DNA from: Tragulus kanchil
Lineage: Eukaryota; Chordata; Mammalia; Artiodactyla; Tragulidae
Assembly: GCA_022376925.1 (NCBI GenBank)
Contig: JAIOJX010000032.1
Span: forward strand, 168,107,979-168,171,978
Direction of reading: 5' to 3'
Length of the DNA stretch: 64,000 nt
Each line of letters starts with the position of its first letter. The stretch's first letter is position 1. A program made the translations under genes and the position numbers. This document shows positions 1-9,402 of the stretch, in pieces. The notes below the pieces were generated by a model. It saw nothing but the letters and a program-made list of their open reading frames with translations. It was not told the origin of the DNA and did not search any database.

Positions 1-243
1 GGAAGGTGGTCATCGCCTGCCTGGTCCGGGGATTCTTCCCGTCCACACCCCTGGAAGTGACCTGGGGCAAGAGTGGTGAAGGCGTGACTGTCAACAACTT
101 CCCCGCCGCGCAGGCCGACGGCCTGTACACCATGAGCAGCCAACTGACCCTGCCGGCCGACCAGTGCCCAGACAGCGCGTCCGTGACCTGCCAAGTGAAG
201 CACCTCGCCAAGACCAGCGCGCTTGTGAGCGTGCGCTGCAAAG
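1..243 (+). pseudogene. IGHA: Duplicate partial IGHA CH1 exon
   Basis: This is the 3' part of an IgA CH1 exon, identical to 1085-1327. It starts inside the domain at the KVVIACLV strand carrying the first intradomain cysteine and ends at the same AAG|GTCAGA donor. The 5' part of the exon would lie before the window. It is followed by a CH2 copy that breaks at 688, so this copy cannot make a complete heavy chain. It is either a real partial duplicate or, more likely, a false duplication. Confidence 0.85.
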
Positions 244-432
244 GTCAGAGGGCGGGCTGGGGCTGGGCGCCATCGTCCCACCCTGACCCAAGGCCCAGAC
301 CACTGTCCTACGGGCGCTCTGCTCGGACAGGAGGAGGCGGAGCCCCGGGACAGAGTGGAGGGGGCGAGGAGGGGCCTGGGCTGGAGCCAGAGGGCAGAAG
401 GGCTCGCTGACCCGTTCCAACTTGTCCCTCAG

Positions 433-688
433 ATGATTGCTGTCCATCGCCTTGTGCGTCATGCTGCACGCCCAGTCTGTCCCTGAAGCCACCAGCCCTC
501 GAGGACCTGTTCCTGGGCTCCAACGCCAGCCTCACGTGCACGCTGAGCGGCCTGAAGAGTGCCGCCGGCGCCGCGTTCACCTGGAGCCCGTCGGGCGGGA
601 GGACTGCCGTCCAGGAGCCGCCTAAGCCCGACTCCTGCGGCTGCTTCAGCGTGTCCAGCGTCCTGCCGGGCTGTGCCGATCCCTGGAG
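433..688 (+). pseudogene. IGHA: Duplicate partial IGHA hinge-CH2 exon, truncated
   Basis: The copy begins after the same CCTCAG acceptor as the intact exon at 1517 and reads the cysteine-rich hinge and most of CH2. It runs up to the LPGCADPW strand and then breaks at 688. The last quarter of the domain, with its second intradomain cysteine and the splice donor, is missing. It is part of tandem duplication A. Confidence 0.85.
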
Positions 689-1027
689 ACAGCAGTCCGG
701 TGTCCACAGCCTCCGCTGGCCAGTGGGGAGCCCTGTGCGAGCCGGCGCTCGCCCCTGGGAGCGGCCGCAGCAGAGGAGCACAGGTCTGAGGTGCATACGT
801 GGTCCCCGTGCTCCGGGCTCTGAGGGCATGGGGCACGCTCAGCGGCGGCTCGGCTGGACTCAGGCAGCCACTGCAAATCACAGGTGCACCGCCTGCAAGC
901 TGTGTGAGCCTGGGCAGTCGCTCACCCTCTCTGTGTAAAGGAGAGGCGGGCACTGCCCACCCGTGCGGGGCCGTCAGCGGCCCAGCCAGCCGAAGGCCGA
1001 GGTCTCACGGGGCGCCCTGTGTTTCAG
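689..1027 (+). other. Intronic DNA directly upstream of IGHA CH1
   Basis: This non-coding stretch ends in a splice acceptor (GTTTCAG at 1021-1027) before CH1. By position it is the 3' end of the intron that follows the alpha switch region. No switch-type pentamer tandem repeat is visible here, so the alpha switch region must lie further upstream, outside the window. Confidence 0.7.
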
Positions 1028-1327
1028 TGTCTGAAGCCAGCCCCAGCGTCTTCCCACTGAAACACTGCAGCGACGACTCAGCTGGGAAGGTGGTCATCGC
1101 CTGCCTGGTCCGGGGATTCTTCCCGTCCACACCCCTGGAAGTGACCTGGGGCAAGAGTGGTGAAGGCGTGACTGTCAACAACTTCCCCGCCGCGCAGGCC
1201 GACGGCCTGTACACCATGAGCAGCCAACTGACCCTGCCGGCCGACCAGTGCCCAGACAGCGCGTCCGTGACCTGCCAAGTGAAGCACCTCGCCAAGACCA
1301 GCGCGCTTGTGAGCGTGCGCTGCAAAG
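1028..1327 (+). CDS. IGHA: IgA heavy-chain constant region, CH1 exon
   Basis: This exon encodes the first constant domain of the alpha heavy chain, which pairs with the light chain. The acceptor CAG ends at 1027 and the donor AAG|GTCAGA lies at 1327/1328. The 300 nt open in phase 1 relative to the J segment and leave one base for the next exon, the usual IGH pattern. The translation starts VSEASPSVFPL and has the two intradomain cysteines (IACLV and VTCQV). The LYTMSSQLTLP strand is typical of mammalian IgA CH1. An extra cysteine near the start (LKHCSD) and one in DQCPDS are present, as in other IgA CH1 domains. The sequence closely resembles artiodactyl IgA and is clearly not IgG, IgE or IgM. 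It is the only complete CH1 in the window. Confidence 0.95.
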
Positions 1328-1516
1328 GTCAGAGGGCGGGCTGGGGCTGGGCGCCATCGTCCCACCCTGACCCAAGGCCCAGACCACTGTCCTACGGGCG
1401 CTCTGCTCGGACAGGAGGAGGCGGAGCCCCGGGACAGAGTGGAGGGGGCGAGGAGGGGCCTGGGCTGGAGCCAGAGGGCAGAAGGGCTCGCTGACCCGTT
1501 CCAACTTGTCCCTCAG

Positions 1517-1852
1517 ATGATTGCTGTCCATCGCCTTGTGCGTCATGCTGCACGCCCAGTCTGTCCCTGAAGCCACCAGCCCTCGAGGACCTGTTCCTGG
1601 GCTCCAACGCCAGCCTCACGTGCACGCTGAGCGGCCTGAAGAGTGCCGCCGGCGCCGCGTTCACCTGGAGCCCGTCGGGCGGGAGGACTGCCGTCCAGGA
1701 GCCGCCTAAGCCCGACTCCTGCGGCTGCTTCAGCGTGTCCAGCGTCCTGCCGGGCTGTGCCGATCCCTGGAACAGTGGACAGACCTTCTCCTGCTCCGCC
1801 ACCCACCCCGAGTCCCCGAGCTCACTGACCGCCACCATCCAGAAACCCACAG
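1517..1852 (+). CDS. IGHA: IgA heavy-chain constant region, hinge and CH2 exon
   Basis: The hinge is encoded at the 5' end of the CH2 exon, as in other IgA genes. It reads DDCCPSPCASCCTPS, a short hinge with five cysteines and no long proline/serine/threonine repeat. CH2 follows with LSLKPPALEDLFLGSNASLTC. NAS is an N-glycosylation sequon and TC the first intradomain cysteine. Next come DSCGCFSVSSVLPGCADPW and FSCSATHPES. The CGC and GC cysteines correspond to the IgA CH2 cysteines used for inter-heavy-chain and secretory-component bonding. The exon is 336 nt, from acceptor CCTCAG at 1516 to donor CACAG|GTAGAC at 1852. The phase joins CH1 (g|at, Asp) and CH3 (g|gg, Gly) without a break. Confidence 0.95.
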
Positions 1853-2023
1853 GTAGACCTGGACCCCGCGCAAGGGAGGCTGGGCACTCCGCGCGGGGCG
1901 CCTCCTGAGCCCGGCCCGTCCCTCCAGCCTGCCACCCCCAGAGAGCGACAGGAGCGCGGGCTCCCAGTGGGCAGGGGCGCGCTCCGCCCTGCGCAGGCCC
2001 CTGACCCCCTCTCTGCCCTCCAG

Positions 2024-2418
2024 GGAACACGTTCCGGCCCCAGGTCCACCTGCTGCCGCCGCCGTCGGAGGAGCTGGCCCTCAACGAGCTGGTGACGCTG
2101 ACGTGCCTGGTGAGGGGCTTCAGCCCCCAGAACGTGCTGGTGCGGTGGCTGCAAGGGGGAGAGGCGCTGCCCGCTGACAAGTACCTGACCTGGGGCCCCC
2201 TGCCCGAGCCCAGCCAGAGCGTCCCCACCTTCGCCACGACCAGCGTGCTGCGCGTAGACGCCGAGGTCTGGAAGCAGGGCGACACCTTCTCCTGCATGGT
2301 GGGCCACGAGGCCCTGCCCACGACCTTCACGCAGAAGACCATCGACCGCCTGGCGGGTAAACCCACCCACGTGAACGTGTCTGTGGTCATGTCGGAAGTG
2401 GACGGCGTCTGCTACTGA
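2024..2418 (+). CDS. IGHA: IgA heavy-chain constant region, CH3 exon with secretory tailpiece
   Basis: The exon starts after CCCTCCAG at 2023. It encodes GNTFRPQVHLLPPPSEELA and the CH3 strands with TLTCLVRGFSP and FSCMVGHEALP (the paired cysteines). KTIDRLAGKPTHVNVSVVM and EVDGVCY follow, ending in TGA at 2416-2418. The tailpiece carries the NVS glycosylation sequon and the penultimate cysteine that bonds J chain or a second monomer in polymeric IgA. An internal donor at 2356/2357 within the Gly-Lys codons allows splicing to the membrane exon at 5771. The domain is intact, unlike the duplicate at 3147-3542. Together with CH1 and CH2 it makes a normal-length alpha constant region. Confidence 0.95.
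2356..2361 (+). promoter_or_regulatory. IGHA: Internal splice donor for membrane IgA
   Basis: The sequence GCGG|GTAAAC lies in the RLA-G-K codons of CH3, with GT at 2357-2358. Splicing here leaves one base (G) that joins GC from the exon at 5771 to make Gly in frame. This is the conserved IgA position for replacing the secretory tailpiece by the membrane tail. Confidence 0.85.
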
Positions 2419-2439
2419 GCGCCCCGCCCCTGCCCCTTG

Positions 2440-2445
2440 AATAAA
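2440..2445 (+). terminator. IGHA: Poly(A) signal for secreted IgA
   Basis: AATAAA lies 22 bp after the secreted stop codon and is followed by a GT-rich/CTGTCTGT stretch. Very short 3' UTRs are usual for secreted IGH mRNAs. Use of this site competes with splicing to the membrane exon. Confidence 0.85.
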
Positions 2446-2639
2446 CTCCACGCTCGCCTGAAGCAGCTCCACGCTTCCCTGCCGCTGCCTGTCTGTCCGT
2501 CCGCATCCTCACGGTCCGCACAAATGCCGGGGGACAGGAGGAGGCGGAGCCCCGGGACAGAGTGGAGGGGGCGAGGAGGGGCCTGGGCTGGAGCCAGAGG
2601 GCAGAAGGGCTCGCTGACCCGTTCCAACTTGTCCCTCAG

Positions 2640-2975
2640 ATGATTGCTGTCCATCGCCTTGTGCGTCATGCTGCACGCCCAGTCTGTCCCTGAAGCCACC
2701 AGCCCTCGAGGACCTGTTCCTGGGCTCCAACGCCAGCCTCACGTGCACGCTGAGCGGCCTGAAGAGTGCCGCCGGCGCCGCGTTCACCTGGAGCCCGTCG
2801 GGCGGGAGGACTGCCGTCCAGGAGCCGCCTAAGCCCGACTCCTGCGGCTGCTTCAGCGTGTCCAGCGTCCTGCCGGGCTGTGCCGATCCCTGGAACAGTG
2901 GACAGACCTTCTCCTGCTCCGCCACCCACCCCGAGTCCCCGAGCTCACTGACCGCCACCATCCAGAAACCCACAG
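2640..2975 (+). pseudogene. IGHA: Duplicate IGHA hinge-CH2 exon
   Basis: This is a full-length copy of the exon at 1517-1852 with the same acceptor, hinge, CH2 strands and CACAG|GTAGAC donor. It lies downstream of the first poly(A) signal and has no CH1 of its own. If real, it would form a headless partial alpha gene. If the duplication is false, it does not exist. Confidence 0.85.
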
Positions 2976-3146
2976 GTAGACCTGGACCCCGCGCAAGGGA
3001 GGCTGGGCACTCCGCGCGGGGCGCCTCCTGAGCCCGGCCCGTCCCTCCAGCCTGCCACCCCCAGAGAGCGACAGGAGCGCGGGCTCCCAGTGGGCAGGGG
3101 CGCGCTCCGCCCTGCGCAGGCCCCTGACCCCCTCTCTGCCCTCCAG

Positions 3147-3542
3147 GGAACACGTTCCGGCCCCAGGTCCACCTGCTGCCGCCGCCGTCGGAGGAGCGGG
3201 CCCCTCAACGAGCTGGTGACGCTGACGTGCCTGGTGAGGGGCTTCAGCCCCCAGAACGTGCTGGTGCGGTGGCTGCAAGGGGGAGAGGCGCTGCCCGCTG
3301 ACAAGTACCTGACCTGGGGCCCCCTGCCCGAGCCCAGCCAGAGCGTCCCCACCTTCGCCACGACCAGCGTGCTGCGCGTAGACGCCGAGGTCTGGAAGCA
3401 GGGCGACACCTTCTCCTGCATGGTGGGCCACGAGGCCCTGCCCACGACCTTCACGCAGAAGACCATCGACCGCCTGGCGGGTAAACCCACCCACGTGAAC
3501 GTGTCTGTGGTCATGTCGGAAGTGGACGGCGTCTGCTACTGA
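3147..3542 (+). pseudogene. IGHA: Duplicate IGHA CH3 exon with a frameshift
   Basis: This copies the exon at 2024-2418 but is 396 nt instead of 395. Near 3194-3205, just after the PPPSEE codons, the sequence differs by a T-to-G change and one extra C, which shifts the frame. The rest of the domain, the tailpiece, the internal membrane donor (GT at 3481) and the stop (3540-3542) are unchanged but out of frame with the domain start. The extra base in a C run looks like a sequencing or consensus error in a duplicated contig end. Confidence 0.85.
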
Positions 3543-3563
3543 GCGCCCCGCCCCTGCCCCTTG

Positions 3564-3569
3564 AATAAA
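3564..3569 (+). terminator. IGHA: Poly(A) signal, second copy
   Basis: AATAAA lies 22 bp after the duplicated secreted stop and is identical in context to the signal at 2440. This copy is joined to the unique downstream intron. Confidence 0.7.
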
Positions 3570-3737
3570 CTCCACGCTCGCCTGAAGCAGCTCCACGCTT
3601 CCCTGCCGCTGCCTGTCTGTCCGTCCGCATCCTCACGGTCCGCACACCCCGGGAGGGAGCAGGCCCGGGAAGAAAGCGCAGGCTCCGCGCCTCAGCGTCC
3701 CCTCAGCTTGGCTCTGAGCGTGCCTTCACAGCCGTGC

Positions 3738-3740
<3 letters not shown>

Positions 3741-3768
<28 letters not shown>
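3741..3768. repeat. (TG)14 microsatellite
   Basis: This is an uninterrupted TG dinucleotide run in the IGHA CH3-membrane intron. It is a likely length polymorphism. Confidence 0.95.
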
Positions 3769-3769
<1 letters not shown>

Positions 3770-4158
3770 ACGGATGTGAGCACAGCAGTGAGGGCCAAGC
3801 TGGGGCTGCCCGTGCAAGGCAGGCAGTCTGGAGGATCCTGAGAGCAGTGGCCCCACGACAGTACCCAGGGGGCTGGTGGCTCGGTCACTTGCAGTTCTGG
3901 AAACTGCCTCTAGGGGCAGCCAGGAGGCACGAGCTCCCGGAGCCAGAGGCTGGAGCCAGCCCAGGGTGGGGGGCTCGCAGGAGGCGTGGTTTGGAAGAGA
4001 GCCGGACTCCAGGGACCCCGTACCACCCCCTGTGGGGGGCAACGTACAGGCCAGCTCCACCCACTTGGCACAGCCTTCCCTAGTCCACCGCCCACTGCTC
4101 TGCACGCACGCCCAGGGGTGCACACACATGCACACGCATACTCTCATGGGTCCTCACG

Positions 4159-4192
4159 TTCTCTCTCTCTCTCTCACACGCACACACACACG
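4159..4192. repeat. Compound (CT)n(CA)n microsatellite
   Basis: A CT run passes directly into an ACAC run with one CG interruption. It is preceded by looser CA-rich sequence from about 4125. Confidence 0.9.
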
Positions 4193-4940
4193 TCTGAGCC
4201 CTGCAGGTGCAGGAAGTTGACAGTCCCGACCCAGCTCCGGGAAGGCCAGGGAAGTCCCCACCAAACACGCAGAGGGCTTTCCCCAGGCCCAGCCCCGCCG
4301 CCCCAGGCCCCTCCTGGCCTCGGGCCCCCGTGTGTCCAGCTGGAGCTCAGAGACCCGCTGGAGAAGCCCCTCAGACATCACCTGCTCCCTGCTCGGGTCC
4401 CAGATTCAAGCCGCCGCCCCCTTCTGAGCCCAAGCATGGCCCGAATCATAAACAGGGTGGCTGGCAGAGGGATGGGTCAGAAGAGAATGTTCCCAGCCAG
4501 CGGCCCTCGAGAACTGCTGCTCGTAGCTCCTGGCAAGAGGGAAGGCTAGGCAGACTGAGCCCAGGAGGACAGTCCATGACGGCTGTGGGACACCTGCACC
4601 TGGGCCCCCACAAGGGGGCAGCTGGGCCCCTGCTCTTGTCTAGACACCTTCTGGGCCTCCCCAGGGGACCTGGCCTTCTGGCTACCTCTCTCTGCTCCCA
4701 GAGCCAAGGAGGGCCAGGGACCCCTGCCCACACTGGCCACAGCTCCCTCTCAAGGGTCAGTCACCCAAAAGCAATGAGAGGAGCGATGGGGCAGCCGTGA
4801 GGAGGTGCTGCCCCAGCGGAGGTGGCCCATCCACCAAGGGAGCGGGACCTGCCCCCAGGGGAGCTTTTAGAGAGCCCGGGAGGAGGCAGGGTCAGCAGAT
4901 GAGGAAGGACCAGCGGACAGACAGCACAGAGACGACGCAT

Positions 4941-5157
4941 GATGGATGGAAGGGTGGACAGACAGGTGGACAAGTGGCTGGCTGGATGGATGGACAAATG
5001 GGCAAACAGATGGGCAGGTGGTTGAACAGGGAGATAGATGGGTAAACACATGGACAAATGGAGAGACCGAAAGGTGGATGGATGGAGTTTGGATGGGTAG
5101 GTGGATGGATGGATGGACAGGTGGGTGGTGAGTGAGTTGGTGGATGAATGGATGGAT
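4941..5157. repeat. GGAT/GGAC-type minisatellite
   Basis: Degenerate four-base units (GGAT, GGAC, GGTG) recur over about 215 bp and are G-rich on the + strand. The array is imperfect and lies 0.6 kb before the membrane exon. Confidence 0.85.
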
Positions 5158-5770
5158 GTGTCCGCTATAACAAGCGGGTCCCTATCCCAACTTAACTTGG
5201 GAGGCCTAGGCCTGGGACCCTGAACTGGGGCTTTCACCTGGGCCTTTCTTGTGCTCCTTGTAGCTTATCAGCCGTTTCCTGGGAAAGCAACAGAGCCCCT
5301 TGGTCTGGTCCATCCAGCTGTTGCACCCTGAACCACAGACCAAGATCTGTCTCAAAGACAAGACACCCTGAGGGTGGGCATGTCTGCTCTCCTCTGGCCC
5401 ACCCGGGGCCCAGGCCAAGAAGGCCCGAGAGCAAGGCCCAGAGCCTTGCTGAGCACTTGCTGAGGACACGGGTAGGGCTGAGAGCCAGAAGGCCTTGGCC
5501 TTGAGACTCCTCAGATTAGCAGAGACATGCCCACCCTCCTGCCCTGCCGTGTCCCTCTCCAAGGTGTCCTGAGACCCCGGAGAAGGGAGTCCTGTGGGCA
5601 TCTCCAGTCCCTCCCCCGGGCGCCGGCGGCCTGGTCTTCCCAGAGGCGCCCTCACACCTGACACGGGGCGCCCGCTGCCCGTGTCCCTACCTGAGAGGCG
5701 GGGCAGGGAGGGCCCCGGCTCAGCCCCGCCCACGCAGGCCCGGGCCTGGCAGGCTGTCCGTGTCTTACAG

Positions 5771-5964
5771 GCCGGGACCCTCAGCACTGGCTGGTGCTGG
5801 ACCTGATGCAGGACGGCCCCGAGGAGGACAGCCTGGAGGCCAGCCTGTGGCCCACCGCCGTCACGCTGCTCACCCTTTTCCTGCTGAGCCTCTTCTACAG
5901 CACAGCGCTGACCGTGACGAGCGTCCGGGGCCCGCCGGACAGCAGAGAGGGCCCCCAGTACTGA
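5771..5964 (+). CDS. IGHA: IgA membrane exon (transmembrane and cytoplasmic tail)
   Basis: This exon encodes the membrane anchor of B-cell receptor IgA. The acceptor TCTTACAG ends at 5770. The base left by the CH3 internal donor joins GC to give Gly, then RDPQHWLVLDLMQDG. An acidic extracellular spacer (PEEDSLEAS) precedes a hydrophobic span beginning WPTAVTLLTLFLLSLFYST. A short tail ends RGPPDSREGPQY before TGA at 5962-5964. The TLFLLSLFYSTALTVTSV stretch and the GPQY end are the conserved mammalian membrane-IgA signature. A single exon for the whole tail is normal for IgA, whereas other isotypes use two. It is present once, although the DNA just downstream is duplicated. Confidence 0.95.
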
Positions 5965-6342
5965 GCAGGAGCCAGCCAGGCACGGGTGTGTGAGGGGCAG
6001 AGTAAAGGCTGAGGGGGCAGGAGTGCCCGACTCCGCCAGAACGCGCCTGTCCCTCTCCAGCGGGGTCCGGCCTCGGAGGGAGACGGTCCCCCCAGACACC
6101 GAGGACTCATGCAGGCCGGGGCAGGGCGTCGCTTCCCTTGGTGTGGCCACCCCCGGCCTCACCCAGGGCACAGGAGCAGACCGTGGTGGGGACCCTGCCC
6201 ACGTCGGGAGTCCCCACGCGCTGACCCCCGTGTATTTGCAGGGAGGAGCCTCGAGGGGCCGCCGGAGAGCCCGGCTGGATGAGAGCGCTCAGCCCTCCTC
6301 AGAAGCCACGTGCCCACTCACAGAGGCCTTCCTTCACGGTGC

Positions 6343-6348
6343 AATAAA
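6343..6348 (+). terminator. IGHA: Probable poly(A) signal for membrane IgA mRNA
   Basis: AATAAA lies about 380 bp after the membrane stop codon, and its copy is at 7473-7478. It is the first canonical signal downstream of the membrane exon. Confidence 0.6.
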
Positions 6349-6559
6349 CCATCCCAGAGGCAGAAGTCCACAGACTCTGAATGAGGAGAGGGGCGGGAGG
6401 CCAGAGGCTCTGGAGACACGGAGGACTGCCCCGTGGACCGAGGGGTCTCGGGGGCACAGATGGGGCTCCCTCACCTACAGTTACCAGCTGATCCTGCCAA
6501 GAAAAGCAGGCCCGAGACTAGAGTCAGGCTTCCGGAAACAGTATTAAAGCAAGAGTTCT

Positions 6560-6950
6560 CACAATATCTGCACTCAGGTCCCTGGTCATGATCACTGGGC
6601 CCTGCTCCTGATCCCTGGGCCCTGGTCTTGATCACTGGATCCCTGGTCCTGGTCACTGGGCCCTGGTCCTAATCACCAGGCCCTTCTCCTGGTCACTGGG
6701 TCCTGCTCCTGATCACTGAGTCCTGATCATGATCAAATTGGTCCTATTCTAATCACTTGCTTCCTGGTCCTGATCAGTGGGCCCTGGTCCTGATCACTGG
6801 GCCTTTCTCCTAATTACTGGCTCCCTGGTCCTGATCCCTGGGCCCTTGTCCTGATCACTTGCTCCCTGGTTCTGATCACTGGGTCCCTGCTCTCTGATCA
6901 CTATGCTGATCCTCATTACTGGGCCCTGGTCCTGAAGGCTGCATCCTCTC
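6560..6950. repeat. About 20-bp minisatellite built on CCTGGTCCTGATCACTGGG
   Basis: Units of about 20 bp with the core TCCTGATCACTGG repeat for nearly 400 bp with many substitutions. Each unit carries the palindrome TGATCA. It lies just 3' of the membrane IgA poly(A) signal. Confidence 0.9.
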
Positions 6951-7689
6951 TTCCTTGACCAGACCCTCATAATCTGTCCTTTCCACCGAGCCCTGTTTGC
7001 TCACCTTCTTCCTTGACCGCCTCTATTGTCCTTTCCCCAGAAGTGCTATTTGTTTCGACTCTAGTCTTAGTCCTGGCCTCCTGGGTTCCTGAGCCTTGAC
7101 CTCATAAGAAGTGACTCCCATAGAGGGGCAGAGTAAAGGCTGAGGGGGCAGGAGTGCCCGACTCCGCCAGAACGCGCCTGTCCCTCTCCAGCGGGGTCCG
7201 GCCTCGGAGGGAGACGGTCCCCCCAGACACCGAGGACTCATGCAGGCCGGGGCAGGGCGTCGCTTCCCTTGGTGTGGCCACCCCCGGCCTCACCCAGGGC
7301 ACAGGAGCAGACCGTGGTGGGGACCCTGCCCACGTCGGGAGTCCCCACGCGCTGACCCCCGTGTATTTGCAGGAGGAGCCTCGAGGGGCCGCCGGAGAGC
7401 CCGGCTGGATGAGAGCGCTCAGCCCTCCTCAGAAGCCACGTGCCCACTCACAGAGGCCTTCCTTCACGGTGCAATAAACCATCCCAGAGGCAGAAGTCCA
7501 CAGACTCTGAATGAGGAGAGGGGCGGGAGGCCAGAGGCTCTGGAGACACGGAGGACTGCCCCGTGGACCGAGGGGTCTCGGGGGCACAGATGGGGCTCCC
7601 TCACCTACAGTTACCAGCTGATCCTGCCAAGAAAAGCAGGCCCGAGACTAGAGTCAGGCTTCCGGAAACAGTATTAAAGCAAGAGTTCT

Positions 7690-8080
7690 CACAATATCTG
7701 CACTCAGGTCCCTGGTCATGATCACTGGGCCCTGCTCCTGATCCCTGGGCCCTGGTCTTGATCACTGGATCCCTGGTCCTGGTCACTGGGCCCTGGTCCT
7801 AATCACCAGGCCCTTCTCCTGGTCACTGGGTCCTGCTCCTGATCACTGAGTCCTGATCATGATCAAATTGGTCCTATTCCTAATCACTTGCTTCCTGGTC
7901 CTGATCAGTGGGCCCTGGTCCTGATCACTGGGCCTTTCTCCTAATTACTGGCTCCCTGGTCCTGATCCCTGGGCCCTTGTCCTGATCACTTGCTCCCCTG
8001 GTTCTGATCACTGGGTCCTGCTCCTGATCACTATATGCTGATCCTCATTACTGGGCCCTGGTCCTGAAGGCTGCATCCTC
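7690..8080. repeat. Second copy of the TGATCA minisatellite
   Basis: This is the copy of the 6560-6950 array carried by tandem duplication C. It shows several one-base insertions and deletions relative to the first copy. Confidence 0.9.
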
Positions 8081-8226
8081 TCTTCCTTCGACCAGACCCT
8101 CATAATCTGTCCTTTCCACCAGAAGCCCTTGCTATTTGCTTTCAGCACTTTGTCTTAGATCTTGAGTCCTGGTCCTGCCTGGTGTGTCCTGAGCCTTGAC
8201 CCTCATAAGAAGTGACTCCCATAGAG

Positions 8227-8814
8227 GAGAACGAACATCCAAGGGGTCTTAAGGCTCCTGGAGACCCCCTAGGTCTGAGCATTGGATGGAAATGTAGTGA
8301 TGCCCCATTGCTGGCTTCAACCCTTCTGGACCCAAAGGTGTTTGTAAGATGCTAGGTCACCTTCATGGAAAGATAATCGGCCCAGGGCCAAAGCTACAGG
8401 AGTCAGAACCCCCTGTACGACGGGTCATATCCATGAGGGTCGCCAGGCACAGGCTTGCCAGAGCGGGGGGGTTTGGGTGCAGGGGTGGGGGAGGCTGGGG
8501 AGGCAATGGTGTTTGTGTCCTCTTGTTTTTCTCTTTCTTCTCAAACCTCCTGCACTTTGTCACCTGCTGAAACACCCAGAATAGCTCTATGTGGACACTG
8601 AGTCATTGCGAGCACAGCCCAACCCAGGTGTCCCAGCCCAGCTGCTCTTCTGAGAATCGTGCCCCAAAACCAAGACCTGGCCAGGTGGGCCTGGGGCCTG
8701 GGCAAGGGGTCGAAGCCCAGGAGAGCCCTGTGGGCAGTGAGTTCCCTGAAGCCTGCAGAGGGCCCTGGCCCACTCTCCACACGAGCCCCCATCGGCCTGG
8801 GGTCAGCCAGGATC
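8227..8814. other. Unique non-coding DNA downstream of IGHA
   Basis: I see no gene or repeat array here. There is a G-rich run near 8465-8510 followed by a TC-rich tract at 8520-8545. Confidence 0.6.
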
Positions 8815-9070
8815 TTCCCACGGTCAGCTGGGAATAGCCAATGTCAGTCTAGGATCACCTACGGTAACGAGGGTTAGTCTAGGATCAGCCAGCATCAGCC
8901 CAGGTCGACCAGGATCGAGCCTTAGGAGCCCAAGGTCGTCCAGGGTTAGGCAAAGGTCAGCTTGTGTCTGCCAGGGTGAGCCAGGGTCAACAAGGTCAGC
9001 TCAGAGTCAGCCAGGGTCAGCGAGGGTCAACTCAGGGTCAGTCAGGGTCGACCCTCAACCAGCCGTTGTC
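8815..9070 (+). repeat. Degenerate switch-like GGGTCAGC repeat
   Basis: Over about 250 bp the + strand repeats variants of (C)AGGGTCAGC and AGCCAGGGTCAAC. It is G-rich and contains several AGCT or AGCC tetramers, which are AID hotspot cores. Position (2.8 kb after the membrane exon, start of the 3'RR) and composition recall the like-switch tracts described in mouse and human 3'RRs. The functional reading is inference. Confidence 0.5.
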
Positions 9071-9402
9071 AGGCCAGGGTCGGGCGAGGCGGCACCGGGT
9101 TCACACAGGTGGTTCTGGCACCCTCCCAGGCTGGGCCGGTCAGCAGGGCTCCTCCGGGAGCAGCCTCCATGCTGGCCGGGCCCAGGCCCAGGGTAGGGGC
9201 TGGAGTCATAGGGTCCAGCAATACCGCGCCTGGTCCTGAACCCCATCACCCTTCTTCCCCTGTACAGGCCCCACAGCCAGGGGTGGACGGTGAGCTCAGC
9301 CCGAAGACCCCAGCAGCTTCCCCCAGGCCGTGGGCCAGGGCCGGAGCAGCCCACAGGGCTGACAGTGGGACCCCCCTTCTGCAGGCACACAGAGGGATCA
9401 GG
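9071..9402. other. Unique non-coding DNA
   Basis: GC-rich unique sequence with no recognisable gene or repeat. Confidence 0.55.

Larger units (their letters stand above)
1..1772 (+). repeat. Direct tandem duplication A, period 1084 bp, IGHA CH1-CH2
   Basis: Bases 1-688 match 1085-1772 at a constant offset of 1084, including the end of CH1, the CH1-CH2 intron and the first three quarters of CH2. The left copy is cut by the window start and stops inside CH2 at 688, where the sequence jumps to DNA that normally lies upstream of CH1. I saw no mismatch by eye. It belongs to a series of twelve similar duplications and is probably an assembly duplication. Confidence 0.9.
1411..3645 (+). repeat. Direct tandem duplication B, period about 1123 bp, IGHA CH2-CH3-poly(A)
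   Basis: Bases 1411-2521 (end of the CH1-CH2 intron, CH2, CH3, stop, poly(A) signal) recur at 2533-3645. The copies are separated by about 11 bp of unrelated sequence (2522-2532). The downstream copy carries one substitution and one inserted base in CH3. Unique 3' flank resumes after 3645, so the real gene end belongs to only one copy. Confidence 0.9.
3646..5770 (+). other. CH3-to-membrane exon intron of IGHA
   Basis: About 2.1 kb of non-coding DNA lies between the secreted 3' end and the membrane exon. It holds a TG dinucleotide run, a CT/CA run and a GGAT-type minisatellite, listed separately, and is otherwise unique. The 3' end is pyrimidine-rich and ends in GTGTCTTACAG at 5760-5770. Confidence 0.75.
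5993..8226 (+). repeat. Direct tandem duplication C, period about 1.10-1.13 kb, IGHA membrane 3' UTR and minisatellite
   Basis: Bases 5993-7125 recur at 7123-8226. The first 0.55 kb matches at offset 1131. Small indels accumulate toward the 3' end, where the offset falls to 1101. The copies meet through a shared GAGG. Mismatch density rising toward one end is what a low-quality contig end would give. Confidence 0.9.

Noticed and set aside
2640..3542. A second, separate IGHA gene
   Set aside because: It lacks CH1 and its own flanks, has a frameshift, and belongs to a 1.1 kb duplication like eleven others in the window.
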